A DNA stretch of 64,000 nt, taken from Bradyrhizobium liaoningense. GTDB lineage: Bacteria; Pseudomonadota; Alphaproteobacteria; Rhizobiales; Xanthobacteraceae. Of the stretch, positions 52,753 to 64,000 are shown in pieces. Made by a program: the position numbers and the translations under genes. Each line of letters opens with the position of its first letter. Within the stretch, counting starts at the first letter, position 1. The DNA lies in assembly GCF_018130825.1 (NCBI RefSeq), contig NZ_JAFCJS010000001.1, positions 186,001 to 250,000 of the forward strand, written 5' to 3'. The notes under the pieces are model-generated. The model saw nothing but the letters and a program-made list of their open reading frames with translations, was not told the DNA's origin and did not search any database.

Positions 52753-54114
52753 ATGCAGGTCACAGAGACCCTCTCGGAAGGTTTGAAGCACGAGTTCAAG
52801 ATCAGCGTTCCGGCGTCTGATCTCGACGCCAAGGCCGGCGCCAAGCTCGTCGATCTCAAGGACAAGGTCCGCATCAACGGCTTCCGTCCCGGCAAGGTGC
52901 CGGTGACGCACCTGAAGAAGGTCTATGGCCGCTCGGTGATGGCCGAGACCATCGACCAGACCATCCGCGATACCAACACGCAGCTGTTCTCCGAGCGCGG
53001 CTTCCGTCTCGCGACCGAGCCGAAGATCACGATGCCGACCGAGCAGGCCGAGGTCGAGGAGCTGCTGAACGGCAAGACCGATCTGACCTACACGGTCGCG
53101 ATCGAGGTGGTGCCGTCGATTGCGCTCGCCGATTTCAAGACCTTCCAGGTCGAGAAGCCCGTTGCTGACGTGACCGATTCCGACGTCGACGAGGCGATCA
53201 AGCGCATCGCGGACAGCAACCGCGGTTATGCCGCGAAGGGCGAGGGCGACAAGGCCGCCTCCGGCGACCGCGTCACCATCAACTTCAAGGGCAGCATCAA
53301 CGGCGAGGCCTTCGAGGGCGGTGCCGGCGAAGGCATCCAGGTCGTGATCGGCTCCAACACCTTCATCCCGGGCTTCGAGGAGCAGCTCATCGGCATCGGT
53401 GCGAACGAGACGCGCACGCTGAAGGTGACGTTCCCCAAGAACTACATGAGCGAGAAGCTCGCCGGCCAGCCGGCCGAGTTCGAGACCACCGCGACGACGA
53501 TCGAGGCGCCGCAGGACGTCGCGATCGACGACGAGTTCGCCAAGACGCTCGGTCTGGAATCGCTGAACAAGCTGAAGGAAGCCGCGCGCGAGCGTCTGGT
53601 CGCCGAATTCGCCACCGCGACGCGCCAGCGCGTCAAGCGCGCGCTGCTCGACCGTCTCGACGAAGCGCATCGCTTCGAGGCGCCGCCCTCGCTGGTCGAC
53701 GAGGAGTTCAATCTGATGTGGAACTCGGTCAAGGCCGAGATGGACTCCGCCGGCAAGACCTTTGCCGACGAGGACACCACTGAGGACAAGGCGAAGGAAG
53801 AGTACCGCAAGATCGCCGACCGCCGCGTGCGGCTCGGCCTCGTGCTCTCCGAGATCGGCGAGAAGAACAAGATCACCGTGACCGACGACGAGGTCGGCCG
53901 TGCCGTGATCGAGCGCGCCCGGCAGATGCCCGGTCGCGAGAAGGAGGTCTGGGACTATTACCGCAGCAACGCCCAGGCGCTGGCCCAGCTTCGTGCACCG
54001 ATCTACGAGGACAAGGTCGTCGACTTCATCCTCGAGCTCGCCAACGTGACCGAGAAGAAGGTCTCGCGCGAGGATCTCTACAAGGACGACGAGGCGGAAA
54101 AGACCGCCGCCTGA
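52753..54114 (+). CDS. tig: Trigger factor
   Basis: A ribosome-associated chaperone and peptidyl-prolyl isomerase. The N-terminal ribosome-binding domain contains [19 protein letters not shown] (the usual GFRxGK loop). The FKBP-like PPIase domain (about 150-245) has [20 protein letters not shown], and a helical C-terminal domain follows. 453 residues from the ATG at 52753; the upstream extension to 52666 is not conserved. It precedes clpP-clpX, as in most bacteria. Confidence 0.96.
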   Translation: MQVTETLSEGLKHEFKISVPASDLDAKAGAKLVDLKDKVRINGFRPGKVPVTHLKKVYGRSVMAETIDQTIRDTNTQLFSERGFRLATEPKITMPTEQAEVEELLNGKTDLTYTVAIEVVPSIALADFKTFQVEKPVADVTDSDVDEAIKRIADSNRGYAAKGEGDKAASGDRVTINFKGSINGEAFEGGAGEGIQVVIGSNTFIPGFEEQLIGIGANETRTLKVTFPKNYMSEKLAGQPAEFETTATTIEAPQDVAIDDEFAKTLGLESLNKLKEAARERLVAEFATATRQRVKRALLDRLDEAHRFEAPPSLVDEEFNLMWNSVKAEMDSAGKTFADEDTTEDKAKEEYRKIADRRVRLGLVLSEIGEKNKITVTDDEVGRAVIERARQMPGREKEVWDYYRSNAQALAQLRAPIYEDKVVDFILELANVTEKKVSREDLYKDDEAEKTAA

Positions 54115-54118
54115 AGAC

Positions 54119-54235
54119 TCTAGAGCGTTTTCGAGCGAAGTGGATACCGGTTCGCGCGAAGAAGACGCGTCAAAAATAGAAGCTGGCGCCCCTTTCCGAT
54201 TCCATCGGAACGGGGCTCTGGGACAGTCTTCTATT
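54119..54235. repeat. Intergenic repeat (TAGAGCGTTTTCGAGCGAAG type)
   Basis: Starts CTAGAGCGTTTTCGAGCG and continues into an inner hairpin at CCGATTCCATCGG, ending GGGGCTCTGGG. The type is familiar from Bradyrhizobium chromosomes. It occupies the region just after tig. Confidence 0.6.
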
Positions 54236-54250
54236 AAGGATGATCAGCGA

Positions 54251-54288
54251 AGGGGCCCAGCTAGCCAGATGGTCGGCTGGGCCTCTTT
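54251..54288 (+). terminator. Probable terminator of tig
   Basis: AGGGGCCCAGC and GCTGGGCCTCT pair over 11 bp with one mismatch around a 14-base loop, followed by CTTTG. The T-run is short, so efficiency may be moderate. Confidence 0.6.
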
Positions 54289-54339
54289 GTGCGAATCAGC
54301 TTCAACTGCCCCGCGGATTAAGCCTTAATGCGCTCCGCA

Positions 54340-54366
54340 CTTGTCAGGCGCGAATTGGGCTATATC
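54340..54366 (+). promoter_or_regulatory. Possible heat-shock (RpoH-type) promoter of clpP
   Basis: CTTG and CTATAT separated by 16 bases, about 115 bases before clpP. It resembles the sigma-32 pattern (CTTGAA, about 13-15 bases, CCCATNT), though only in part. clpP is a known RpoH target in alphaproteobacteria, which supports but does not prove the call. Confidence 0.35.
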
Positions 54367-54480
54367 TGTCGCTACATCCTACAAGTCCTGCATCACGGGA
54401 CGTCCATCGGCCTTCCGGCACATCCAGCCCAACTGGCAGCCAAGACTGGCGATGTCCGCCTCTCAAAACCTAGGTGACTC

Positions 54481-55116
54481 ATGCGCGATCCGGTTGAAAC
54501 CTACATGAACCTCGTGCCCATGGTGGTCGAGCAGACCAACCGTGGCGAGCGCGCCTACGACATTTTCTCGCGCCTCCTGAAGGAGCGCATCATCTTCGTG
54601 ACCGGTCCGGTCGAGGACGGCATGTCGACGCTGATCGTCGCGCAGCTGTTGTTCCTTGAGGCGGAAAATCCGAAGAAGGAAATCTCGATGTATATCAACT
54701 CGCCGGGCGGCGTGGTGACGTCGGGCCTTGCGATCTACGACACCATGCAGTTCATCCGCCCGCCGGTCTCGACGCTCTGCACCGGCCAGGCCGCCTCGAT
54801 GGGCTCGCTGCTGCTCGCCGCCGGCGAGAAGGACATGCGCTTCTCGCTGCCGAACGCGCGCATCATGGTCCACCAGCCCTCCGGCGGCTTCCAGGGTCAG
54901 GCCACCGACATCATGCTGCACGCCCAGGAAATCCTGAACCTGAAGAAGCGGCTCAACGAGATCTACGTGAAGCACACCGGCCAGACCTACAAGACGATCG
55001 AGGACGCGTTGGAACGCGATAAGTTCCTGACCGCCAACGACGCCAAGGAGTTCGGCCTGGTCGACAAGGTCATCGACAAGCGCGCCGAGGAGCCGGCGCC
55101 GGCGAAGGCCCAGTAG
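54481..55116 (+). CDS. clpP: ATP-dependent Clp protease proteolytic subunit
   Basis: The 211-residue serine peptidase forms the tetradecameric chamber that degrades substrates fed by ClpX or ClpA. The catalytic triad is Ser106 ([11 protein letters not shown]), His131 (MVHQPSGG) and Asp180 (ALERDKF). [17 protein letters not shown] and PNARIMVHQ are conserved. It is followed by clpX and lon in order, but gaps of 450 and 325 bases suggest separate promoters. Confidence 0.98.
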   Translation: MRDPVETYMNLVPMVVEQTNRGERAYDIFSRLLKERIIFVTGPVEDGMSTLIVAQLLFLEAENPKKEISMYINSPGGVVTSGLAIYDTMQFIRPPVSTLCTGQAASMGSLLLAAGEKDMRFSLPNARIMVHQPSGGFQGQATDIMLHAQEILNLKKRLNEIYVKHTGQTYKTIEDALERDKFLTANDAKEFGLVDKVIDKRAEEPAPAKAQ

Positions 55117-55567
55117 CACTACCGGACCGTAACGGCGATCCCTGGGATCGCCGGGGTCCCATCAGGGTGGCGTTCACGCTAGGTGCGCGTGAGCGCATTG
55201 CAAAACGTCGTTTTGCGCCCTGCGACAGGCAGAAAGTTCCGCTTTCGTGCTTGTTATTTCGTGGTAATCCAGCAACGCCGGGGTGATTTCGGTCACTTCG
55301 CCCGTGCCAAGACCGGAAATCACGGTATTGTCACGGGTAGCGCGCGACCCCCGATTAGCGAATTCTTGATAGTCGGGTGACAGCATGGTTGGCTACGATT
55401 GATCGGCTATGATCGCGGGAGAATCGAGTGACCGTGATTCGCACGGGATGTAGTAACGCGTAGGTCTTTTTTGGTACGGAATTTGCTCTATTTGAACTTC
55501 ATCCCGGCCATCGTGTCGGAATGGAGCGATCGAGCGGAACGGGATCGAACCGCGGACGGAGACATGA
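55117..55567. other. clpP-clpX intergenic region
   Basis: About 450 bases without a convincing gene. A hairpin (GGCGATCCC / GGGATCGCC, 55135-55153) follows clpP but lacks a T-run. Short open frames on both strands show no conserved pattern. A run of T residues in A+T-rich sequence around 55460-55495 is the likely clpX promoter area. Unusually long for this pair of genes. Confidence 0.4.
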
Positions 55568-56839
<1,272 letters not shown>

Positions 56840-57164
56840 TCTGCGGCGCTGGGAACGCTCCAATCGTCTCATCGAGTTGGGCTGCGGACGTGTATCTCCG
56901 CAGCCGGTGTTGCGTCGCATATCTGCGTGCGTAAGCGCCTGATGGCGCGCGTATTTCAATGACTTGACACCCCCCGGGTCGATAGCCACCTAATGTCGGC
57001 GGCGAGCGAGAATTCTCTTCAAGATTCGCCTCAGTTCCGATCCGGCAAGCCCGGTCCAACCTGGAAATGGTAGACCGGTTTTGTGGATCACCTCGGCACC
57101 TTGTGGCGGTTGCGCATGAGCATGGCGGGCTGCGTGCAAGGGGGCAAAGCAAAAGGAAAAGGCC
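56840..57164. promoter_or_regulatory. clpX-lon intergenic region with candidate lon promoter
   Basis: About 325 bases, no gene. GACTTGACA at 56961-56969 followed by CCACCTAATG at 56986-56995 is a candidate RpoH- or sigma-70-like promoter, but spacing and -10 match are imperfect. The lon start is preceded by AAAGGAAAAGG, a very strong ribosome site. Confidence 0.35.
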
Positions 57165-59588
<2,424 letters not shown>

Positions 59589-59607
59589 CCTCAAGCGAAA
59601 GATGATA

Positions 59608-59634
59608 AAACGGCGCCTTCGGGCGCCGTTTTTG
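59608..59634 (+). terminator. Intrinsic terminator of lon
   Basis: AAACGGCGCC and GGCGCCGTTT form a 10-bp stem, with a further G-C pair inside, closed by a TTCG tetraloop and followed by TTTTGTTT. Confidence 0.95.
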
Positions 59635-59655
59635 TTTCCTGACGGGAAGAGAGCC

Positions 59656-60060
59656 ATGCAGGTCGACGGGCAATGCCATTGCGGCAAGATCACCTTCGAG
59701 GCCGAGATCGACCCCGAGGCGGTCTCGGTGTGCCACTGCACCGACTGCCAGACGCTGACCGGCTCGCCGTTCCGGGTGACTGCGATTTGCACAGGCGCCG
59801 ACGTCAGGCTGACCGCCGGCACGCCCAAGGTTTACGGCAAGCGTGGCGACAACGGCCGCATGCGCTTCCAGCATTTCTGCGCCGACTGCGGTTCCCCGCT
59901 GTTCACCAGCGGGGAGGGCGACCAGGCCGACGATTGGGGCATCCGCTGGGGCAGCATCCGCCAGCGCGACGCCCTGCGGCCTGGCAGGCAGATCTGGTGC
60001 CAGTCGGCGGCCGTGTGGATCGACGCCGTGCCGCTGCTGCCGGGACGGCCCGGGGATTGA
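59656..60060 (+). CDS. GFA family (glutathione-dependent formaldehyde-activating enzyme-like) protein
   Basis: A 134-residue zinc-binding protein of the GFA/Mss4-like fold. Zinc ligands are visible as GQCHCGKI, VCHCTDCQ and HFCADCGSPL. The founding member helps form S-hydroxymethylglutathione, but most paralogues have no proven role. ATG at 59656 follows GGGAAGAGAG and gives the family start; the frame upstream includes the lon terminator and is not coding. Confidence 0.9.
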   Translation: MQVDGQCHCGKITFEAEIDPEAVSVCHCTDCQTLTGSPFRVTAICTGADVRLTAGTPKVYGKRGDNGRMRFQHFCADCGSPLFTSGEGDQADDWGIRWGSIRQRDALRPGRQIWCQSAAVWIDAVPLLPGRPGD

Positions 60061-60126
60061 GGGCTGAGATTGCCGGGCCGAAGTTCGCCGCGAAAGTCCT
60101 CCTTCGCCCGTTGGGCTTCGGCGCGG

Positions 60127-60203
60127 CAGCCTTCGCTCGCTTCGCGCTCATGACCTGCTGCGCTGGCCTGCCGAGCCGTAGCTCGCGAAGCGAGCGAAGG
60201 CTG
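60127..60203. repeat. 20-bp inverted repeat touching the tRNA-Val 3' end
   Basis: CAGCCTTCGCTCGCTTCGCG (60127-60146) recurs as its perfect complement at 60184-60203, separated by 37 bases. The right arm runs into the encoded CCA of tRNA-Val. On the minus strand it lies directly after the tRNA and may end its transcription or help its 3' processing. Confidence 0.85.
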
Positions 60204-60278
60204 GTGGGCGGTCACGGATTCGAACCGCGGACCCTCTCGGTGTAAACGAGATGCTCTAACCAGCTGAGCTAACCGCCC
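60202..60278 (-). tRNA. tRNA-Val (TAC)
   Basis: Acceptor stem GGGCGGT/ACCGCCC, discriminator A and encoded CCA. The anticodon stem TCTCG/CGAGA holds the loop TTTACAC with anticodon TAC. D-arm GCTC...GAGC and T-arm CGCGG-TTCGAAT-CCGTG (one mismatch) are normal. Confidence 0.97.
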
Positions 60279-60506
60279 CACGGCGCCTCTTTAGCGCTCC
60301 GGCGGGGGGAGGAGCAAGGGGCGAGCGCGCCGCGAGCTGGCCCCAATTTGCGGCTCGGTCAGGGTTTTCAGACCGGACACGAGCAGCCCTGCGACGAGCC
60401 TGCTGCAGGGGGAATCCATTTTCGTAGCGCGAATCGCGTCATCCGACCGAGCAGGCGGCGATCGTGCTCGCCGCCGCTGTGCAGTGCCTCGGCCTGGAGT
60501 TCCACG

Positions 60507-60869
60507 TCAGGCCGTCTTGGTGAACATCGTCAGGACTCCGTCGGCGATGTTGATCGCGACGACTTGTGACGAGCTCAAGCCCTTGGCCTTGAGCACGGAG
60601 GCGGCCTGCGGCGTGGCGTCGATGGACTGCCGGAGCGACTGGATGTCTTGGTCGCTTGTATGCGCCACGAGTTCATCGACTTTCGCGCGCACCGCCGGCT
60701 GCAATTCCTTGACGTCCACAACCTGTATGCTCCGGATCACCGTGCTGGACTGTGTGGACGGCTGTTCCGTACCGGGTTGCGACGATGCGCCCTGTGCCTG
60801 CACCAGAGCAGGTGTTCCGAGGGAGAGAGCTGCAACGATGACGGATGCCGTGAAGTTGCGCATGGTCAT
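60507..60869 (-). CDS. Small exported protein of unknown function
   Basis: A 120-residue protein with a signal peptide (MRNFTASVIVAALSLGTPAL, cleavage after VQA). A Gln/Ser/Thr-rich linker (GASSQPGTEQPSTQSST) follows, then a compact helical domain (VDVKELQPAVRAKVDELVAH, then DIQSLRQSIDATPQAASVLKA) ending VVAINIADGVLTMFTKTA. I do not recognise the family. Start is ATG 60869 or 60863. It is isolated between tRNA-Val and the caspase-like gene. Confidence 0.62.
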   Translation of the reverse strand: MTMRNFTASVIVAALSLGTPALVQAQGASSQPGTEQPSTQSSTVIRSIQVVDVKELQPAVRAKVDELVAHTSDQDIQSLRQSIDATPQAASVLKAKGLSSSQVVAINIADGVLTMFTKTA

Positions 60870-61270
60870 GCCTATCCAGTTTGAGGAACGGCGAAACCTA
60901 TCGACGAAATCTGGTTGGCGTCTGATTCTGATGCGGCGGTTCGGTGAAACCAATGCGGCCGTAATGTGCATAGGTGAGACGCGCTGCGCGGGCTCCGGTG
61001 ATGTAACTCGCCTTCGCCGCGCTGCGCCCGCGGCGTTCACTTCGACAGCCACGATGCGACCGGGAGCGACGTGCACCGCAGGCACATCCACCTGCGCAAC
61101 AGGCGGTGGCCCAATGAAATGCACGCGGGGGGCGGCCTTGAGCGAGATCGGCAACGATTAGAGAGGGAGCGGAATGCTGGCACTATGGAAGGTGAAGAAC
61201 AGCCAACTCTGGGGCCGAACGGGCCGGCACCAAAATTCGACCCGGCTAAACTCCTGAAGCTGCCGAAGAG
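60870..61270. other. Intergenic region without a convincing gene
   Basis: About 400 bases. A 29-codon plus-strand frame (61185-61274, MEGEEQPTLGPNGPAPKFDP...) has a plausible composition but no clear ribosome site or known relatives. Long frames on either strand lack conserved patterns. The upstream signals of the small minus-strand exported protein must lie in the left part. Confidence 0.35.
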
Positions 61271-63115
61271 TTAGGGACACACTTCCCTGTATCCGACCGA
61301 TCCCGCACCCGATGAGCTCCCACTCTCGACCCGGCATCCCGATTTGACCGGACGACAGCCTGCGTTGCCGCATATAAGCTGCCCGCTTGCCTGAGGCTTG
61401 GATGGTTTGGCTTCCGTTTGCTTGCGCTCAGTATCCCGCTTCTTGGCGTCCTCGCGCGTCGCGACCGGCTTCTTGTCCTGCACCTTCTCGCATTCATTGT
61501 CGTCACTGACGCGGTAGCCGGCGCGGCAGGTGATTTTCACGCAAGCGTCGCCATCGGCTCTGAAGCCGTGGTCGCAGACCAGCGGGCAGACGCGGCCCGG
61601 CCTGGCCTTGATCGCATCCAGCGCATCGAAGGTGGCGAGCTTGGCGTCGAACCTGGTGCCGGCGTACTTGTTGAACAGCGTCAGCGAGCGCTGTGACGCA
61701 AGGTTCCAATCGCCGTCTGCCGAGGCGGTCAAACAGCCGACGCGGCGCAGCTCGGACTGCACCAGTTTGGTGGTTTCCTGCGGCGACATGGCCGGAGGGG
61801 TCGAGGAAGATGTCACAGCCGCGATCTTCTGCTCGACAGCAGCGGCGGCGGCTTGTTTCTCAGCCGCCTGCTTCGCGGCGAGTTCGGCGGCGGCCTTGTC
61901 GCTGGCGAGTTTCTCGGCGAGCGCCTTCTCGGCCAATTGCTTATCAGCCAGGGCCTTCGCGACCGCGGCTTCGGCGTCCTTGCGCCGCTGCTCGGCTGCA
62001 GCGGCTTTGGCTTCCTCGATCTGCTTGGCCTTCTCGGCGGCAAGACGCTTGTCCTCGGCCGCCTTGGCCGCGGCGGCCGCCTTGTCCTGCTCGGCCTTGT
62101 TGGCGCGCTCGGCGGCAAGGTGGGCCTTCTCCTCTTCCGCCTGGCGAGCCTTGTCTGCCGTGATCGCGCGGGTCTCTTCGGCGGCGATCTTGTTCAGCTG
62201 GCCCTTGGCGAGATCGGCATAGAAGCCGCTCGGAAAGCGGTTGAGGAACGCTGTCCATCCGTCGCGCGTCCCGAGCTGAAGCGCCAGTTCGTAGTCGCGC
62301 CGGAGCTCGCTGTCGGGGTTGGCCTGGGGGCCGGCCGCGATCGGCTTTGCCGTAACCAGCGGCACGTCATCGCCGCCGAGCGAGCCATAAACATAAGGTT
62401 CCTGCTTGTAACCGGTGGTCTTGAGAACGTCGTCGCGGACGAAGCCGAACGCCTTGCGCAGGTCGAGCCCGGGCGTAGGGAGGCGTTCGACCAGCGCTGA
62501 GGCAAACGGGCTGTTCCTGGAGTCGCCGTCCGAGGCGGTGGAGCCGGCCTTCGCCGCGAAGGCGATCATGGTGTTCGGGCTGGTTGGCTCGACCTTGGCA
62601 AGGCCGCGGCCGATGGCGCGCGCGGCGATGGTCCGCTTCATCGTCTTGGCGAACGGGTTGTCGCGGCAGGCATCGAGGATGACGAGGCGGAGCTGCCTGG
62701 CCGGCTCGACCGCGAACAGGGCGCGCTCCAGCGGCAGTGTCTCGTCGAGGACATCGCTGTCCGTTTCGAGGCTGGCATCCGTCGGGATCAGGTAATTGGT
62801 GCCGTCGAGCTCGATGCCATGACCGGCATAATAGACGATGGCGACATCGGCCTCGCGCGTCCTGCCGCCGAAGTCACGCAGCGCCCGGCGCATTTCCGCA
62901 GCATTGAGGTCGAGCTTGATGTCGACCAGGTCGAACCCGGCTTTCTTCAGCATGCCGCCGACGAGCGAGGCGTCGTTCACGGGATTGGCAAGCCTCGGCG
63001 CGCTTTTGTAGGCGGAATTGCCGATCACGAGCGCCACGCGCTTTTCCGCCTGCGCGCCGCCGCAGCTGAAACAGAAGACGGTCAATAAAAGCAGAAAAAT
63101 CCGAATCGCGCCCAT
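61271..63115 (-). CDS. Secreted caspase-fold (peptidase C14) protein with coiled-coil
   Basis: A 614-residue protein: signal peptide (IRIFLLLLTVFCFSCGGAQA), caspase p20-like domain (about 25-245) beginning RVALVIGNSAYKSAPRLANP, with the catalytic dyad His99 (YYAGHGIEL) and Cys150 (LVILDACRDNPF). A spacer and a long Ala/Lys/Glu coiled-coil follow (about 320-430), then a peptidoglycan-binding-like segment (VQSELRRVGCLTASADGDW) and a Cys-rich tail. Orthocaspases cleave after basic residues. The exported location and the coiled-coil suggest an envelope scaffold or protease. Divergent from an acyltransferase gene. Confidence 0.9.
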   Translation of the reverse strand: MGAIRIFLLLLTVFCFSCGGAQAEKRVALVIGNSAYKSAPRLANPVNDASLVGGMLKKAGFDLVDIKLDLNAAEMRRALRDFGGRTREADVAIVYYAGHGIELDGTNYLIPTDASLETDSDVLDETLPLERALFAVEPARQLRLVILDACRDNPFAKTMKRTIAARAIGRGLAKVEPTSPNTMIAFAAKAGSTASDGDSRNSPFASALVERLPTPGLDLRKAFGFVRDDVLKTTGYKQEPYVYGSLGGDDVPLVTAKPIAAGPQANPDSELRRDYELALQLGTRDGWTAFLNRFPSGFYADLAKGQLNKIAAEETRAITADKARQAEEEKAHLAAERANKAEQDKAAAAAKAAEDKRLAAEKAKQIEEAKAAAAEQRRKDAEAAVAKALADKQLAEKALAEKLASDKAAAELAAKQAAEKQAAAAAVEQKIAAVTSSSTPPAMSPQETTKLVQSELRRVGCLTASADGDWNLASQRSLTLFNKYAGTRFDAKLATFDALDAIKARPGRVCPLVCDHGFRADGDACVKITCRAGYRVSDDNECEKVQDKKPVATREDAKKRDTERKQTEAKPSKPQASGQLICGNAGCRPVKSGCRVESGSSSGAGSVGYREVCP

Positions 63116-63375
63116 TGCAGTCCCAAATCGCAATGTGACCAGAGTAGTCGCAGAGTGCCACCAAGGCAAAAGCCCCTATGTGACGAACGTCACAGGCGGC
63201 GGTCTCATCTATCGCCTGTCGGGCTTGCCTTGCGGGAAGCGCGACGCACCAGCAATCGTCCGGTTCCCGCAGCATCTTGCGCTTGCGGCGTGTCTCCACG
63301 TCGGGCATATCGGCCCGAATCGGGACGCGTAGAGCGGCTGCCCACCAAGCATCATCTGGATTCGACGCCGGCCAC

Positions 63376-64000
63376 ATGCCGACCAAGCTGCCCTACCGAC
63401 CGGAGATCGATGGCTTGCGAGCCATTGCGGTCCTGCCTGTGATCCTCTTTCACGCGGGGATACCCGGGTTCTCGGGAGGCTTCGTTGGGGTCGACGTCTT
63501 CTTCGTGATCAGCGGCTATCTGATCACCTCGATCATCCTCGATGAGCATGAAAACGGAGGCTTCAGTTTCGTCGGATTCTACGAGCGGCGCGCCCGGCGC
63601 ATTTTGCCGCCGCTCTTCTTCGTGTGTCTCGTTTGCGTTCCGGTCGCCGTCTGGTGCCTCGGTCCGCGCGATCTGGCGGACTTCTCGAAGAGTCTGCTGT
63701 CGGTATGCGCCTTCGTTTCGAATTTCTTCTTCTGGGCGCAAAGCGGATATTTCGATACCGCGAGCGAGCTCAAGCCGCTGCTTCACACCTGGAGCCTGGC
63801 GGTCGAAGAACAGTTCTATCTCTTGTTTCCGATTTTGCTGTTCTGGTTGCTGAGGCTAGGTCGGACCAGGGCCACGGCCTGCTTCGTCGTCATCGCAGCA
63901 GCGAGCTTTGCCTATGCGGAGTGGGGCTCGCATCACGCGGAGGCGGCAGCGTTTTATCTGCTCCCTGCACGGTTCTGGGAGCTCCTGCTCGGTGCGCTCC
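63376..64000 (+). CDS. Acyltransferase 3 (OafA/YrhL-type) family protein, truncated by window end
   Basis: The first 208 residues of a membrane O-acyltransferase, cut by the window edge. It begins MPTKLPYRPEIDGLRAIAVL, with the catalytic-type His in ILFHAG, then GFVGVDVFFVISGYLITSII, FYERRARRILPP and LHTWSLAVEEQFYLLFPILL, a near-complete family signature. Related long members carry a C-terminal SGNH domain. By family it O-acetylates a cell-surface glycan. It is divergent from the caspase gene; the 260 bases between hold no gene. Confidence 0.93.
   Translation, partial: MPTKLPYRPEIDGLRAIAVLPVILFHAGIPGFSGGFVGVDVFFVISGYLITSIILDEHENGGFSFVGFYERRARRILPPLFFVCLVCVPVAVWCLGPRDLADFSKSLLSVCAFVSNFFFWAQSGYFDTASELKPLLHTWSLAVEEQFYLLFPILLFWLLRLGRTRATACFVVIAAASFAYAEWGSHHAEAAAFYLLPARFWELLLGAL

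Noticed and set aside
55174-55386. 70-codon minus-strand frame in the clpP-clpX gap
   Set aside because: No signal, domain or ribosome site; the overlapping plus-strand frame is equally long, as expected by chance.
61185-61274. 29-codon plus-strand frame MEGEEQPTLGPNGPAP...
   Set aside because: Composition is protein-like, but there is no clear ribosome site, no known family, and length is too short to support.

Overview
The window is G+C-rich chromosomal DNA of an alphaproteobacterium of the order Rhizobiales, most likely Bradyrhizobium or a close relative. Supporting signs are the bamE / ubiquinol-cytochrome c chaperone / yceD / plsX-fabH-ihfA-merR block, a GcrA cell-cycle regulator, a Bradyrhizobium-type porin, adjacent glnB-glnA with a sigma-54 promoter, tig-clpP-clpX-lon, and many short palindromic intergenic repeats typical of that group. 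It is mostly core chromosome with an exopolysaccharide locus. I see no transposase, phage, plasmid or CRISPR genes.

Layout. 1-5.1 kb: envelope and lipid genes (bamE cut off by the window edge, respiratory-complex chaperone, yceD, plsX, fabH), ihfA, a MerR regulator and tRNA-Pro. 5.4-12.1 kb: accessory metabolism and regulators (TetR with a divergent esterase, a DapA-family lyase, an SDR, an alpha/beta hydrolase with an altered nucleophile elbow, MarR). 12.5-15.1 kb: major porin, a candidate small RNA, gcrA and a small ribbon-helix-helix protein. 15.3-21.1 kb: formamidase-like amidase, an ElyC/YdcF protein that appears to start at CTG, DUF169, a saccharopine-dehydrogenase-like reductase, and an FAD monooxygenase divergent from a MarR gene.

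21.1-30.4 kb is a polysaccharide locus: O-antigen-ligase/polymerase-like membrane protein, polyprenyl-phosphate sugar transferase, GT4 glycosyltransferase, Wzc/GumC-like chain-length protein, GNAT/CelD-like protein and a NodB-fold protein. The ATPase-like domain of the Wzc homologue and the NodB-fold protein both lack canonical catalytic residues. 30.4-46.5 kb: heme A synthase, methionine and CoA-related enzymes, rplM-rpsI, a diguanylate cyclase with an intact inhibitory site, an AI-2E-type exporter, a GlxA-type AraC regulator divergent from a tautomerase, an NfeD/slipin pair and a periplasmic asparaginase.

46.7-52.6 kb: glnB-glnA nitrogen assimilation, NAD(P)H-hydrate repair, a Tat-exported multicopper-oxidase fold without its copper ligands, and tRNA-Leu. 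52.7-60.3 kb: protein quality control (trigger factor, ClpP, ClpX, Lon), a GFA-family protein and tRNA-Val. 60.5 kb to the end: a small exported protein, a secreted caspase-fold protein and the start of a divergent membrane O-acyltransferase.

The best leads for new biology are: the candidate sRNA next to the porin, the cluster of apparent pseudoenzymes (NodB, Wzc ATPase, multicopper oxidase, hydrolase), the CTG-started ElyC protein, the secreted caspase protein beside an envelope acyltransferase, and the four-copy family of long GTAGG...CCTAC palindromes.
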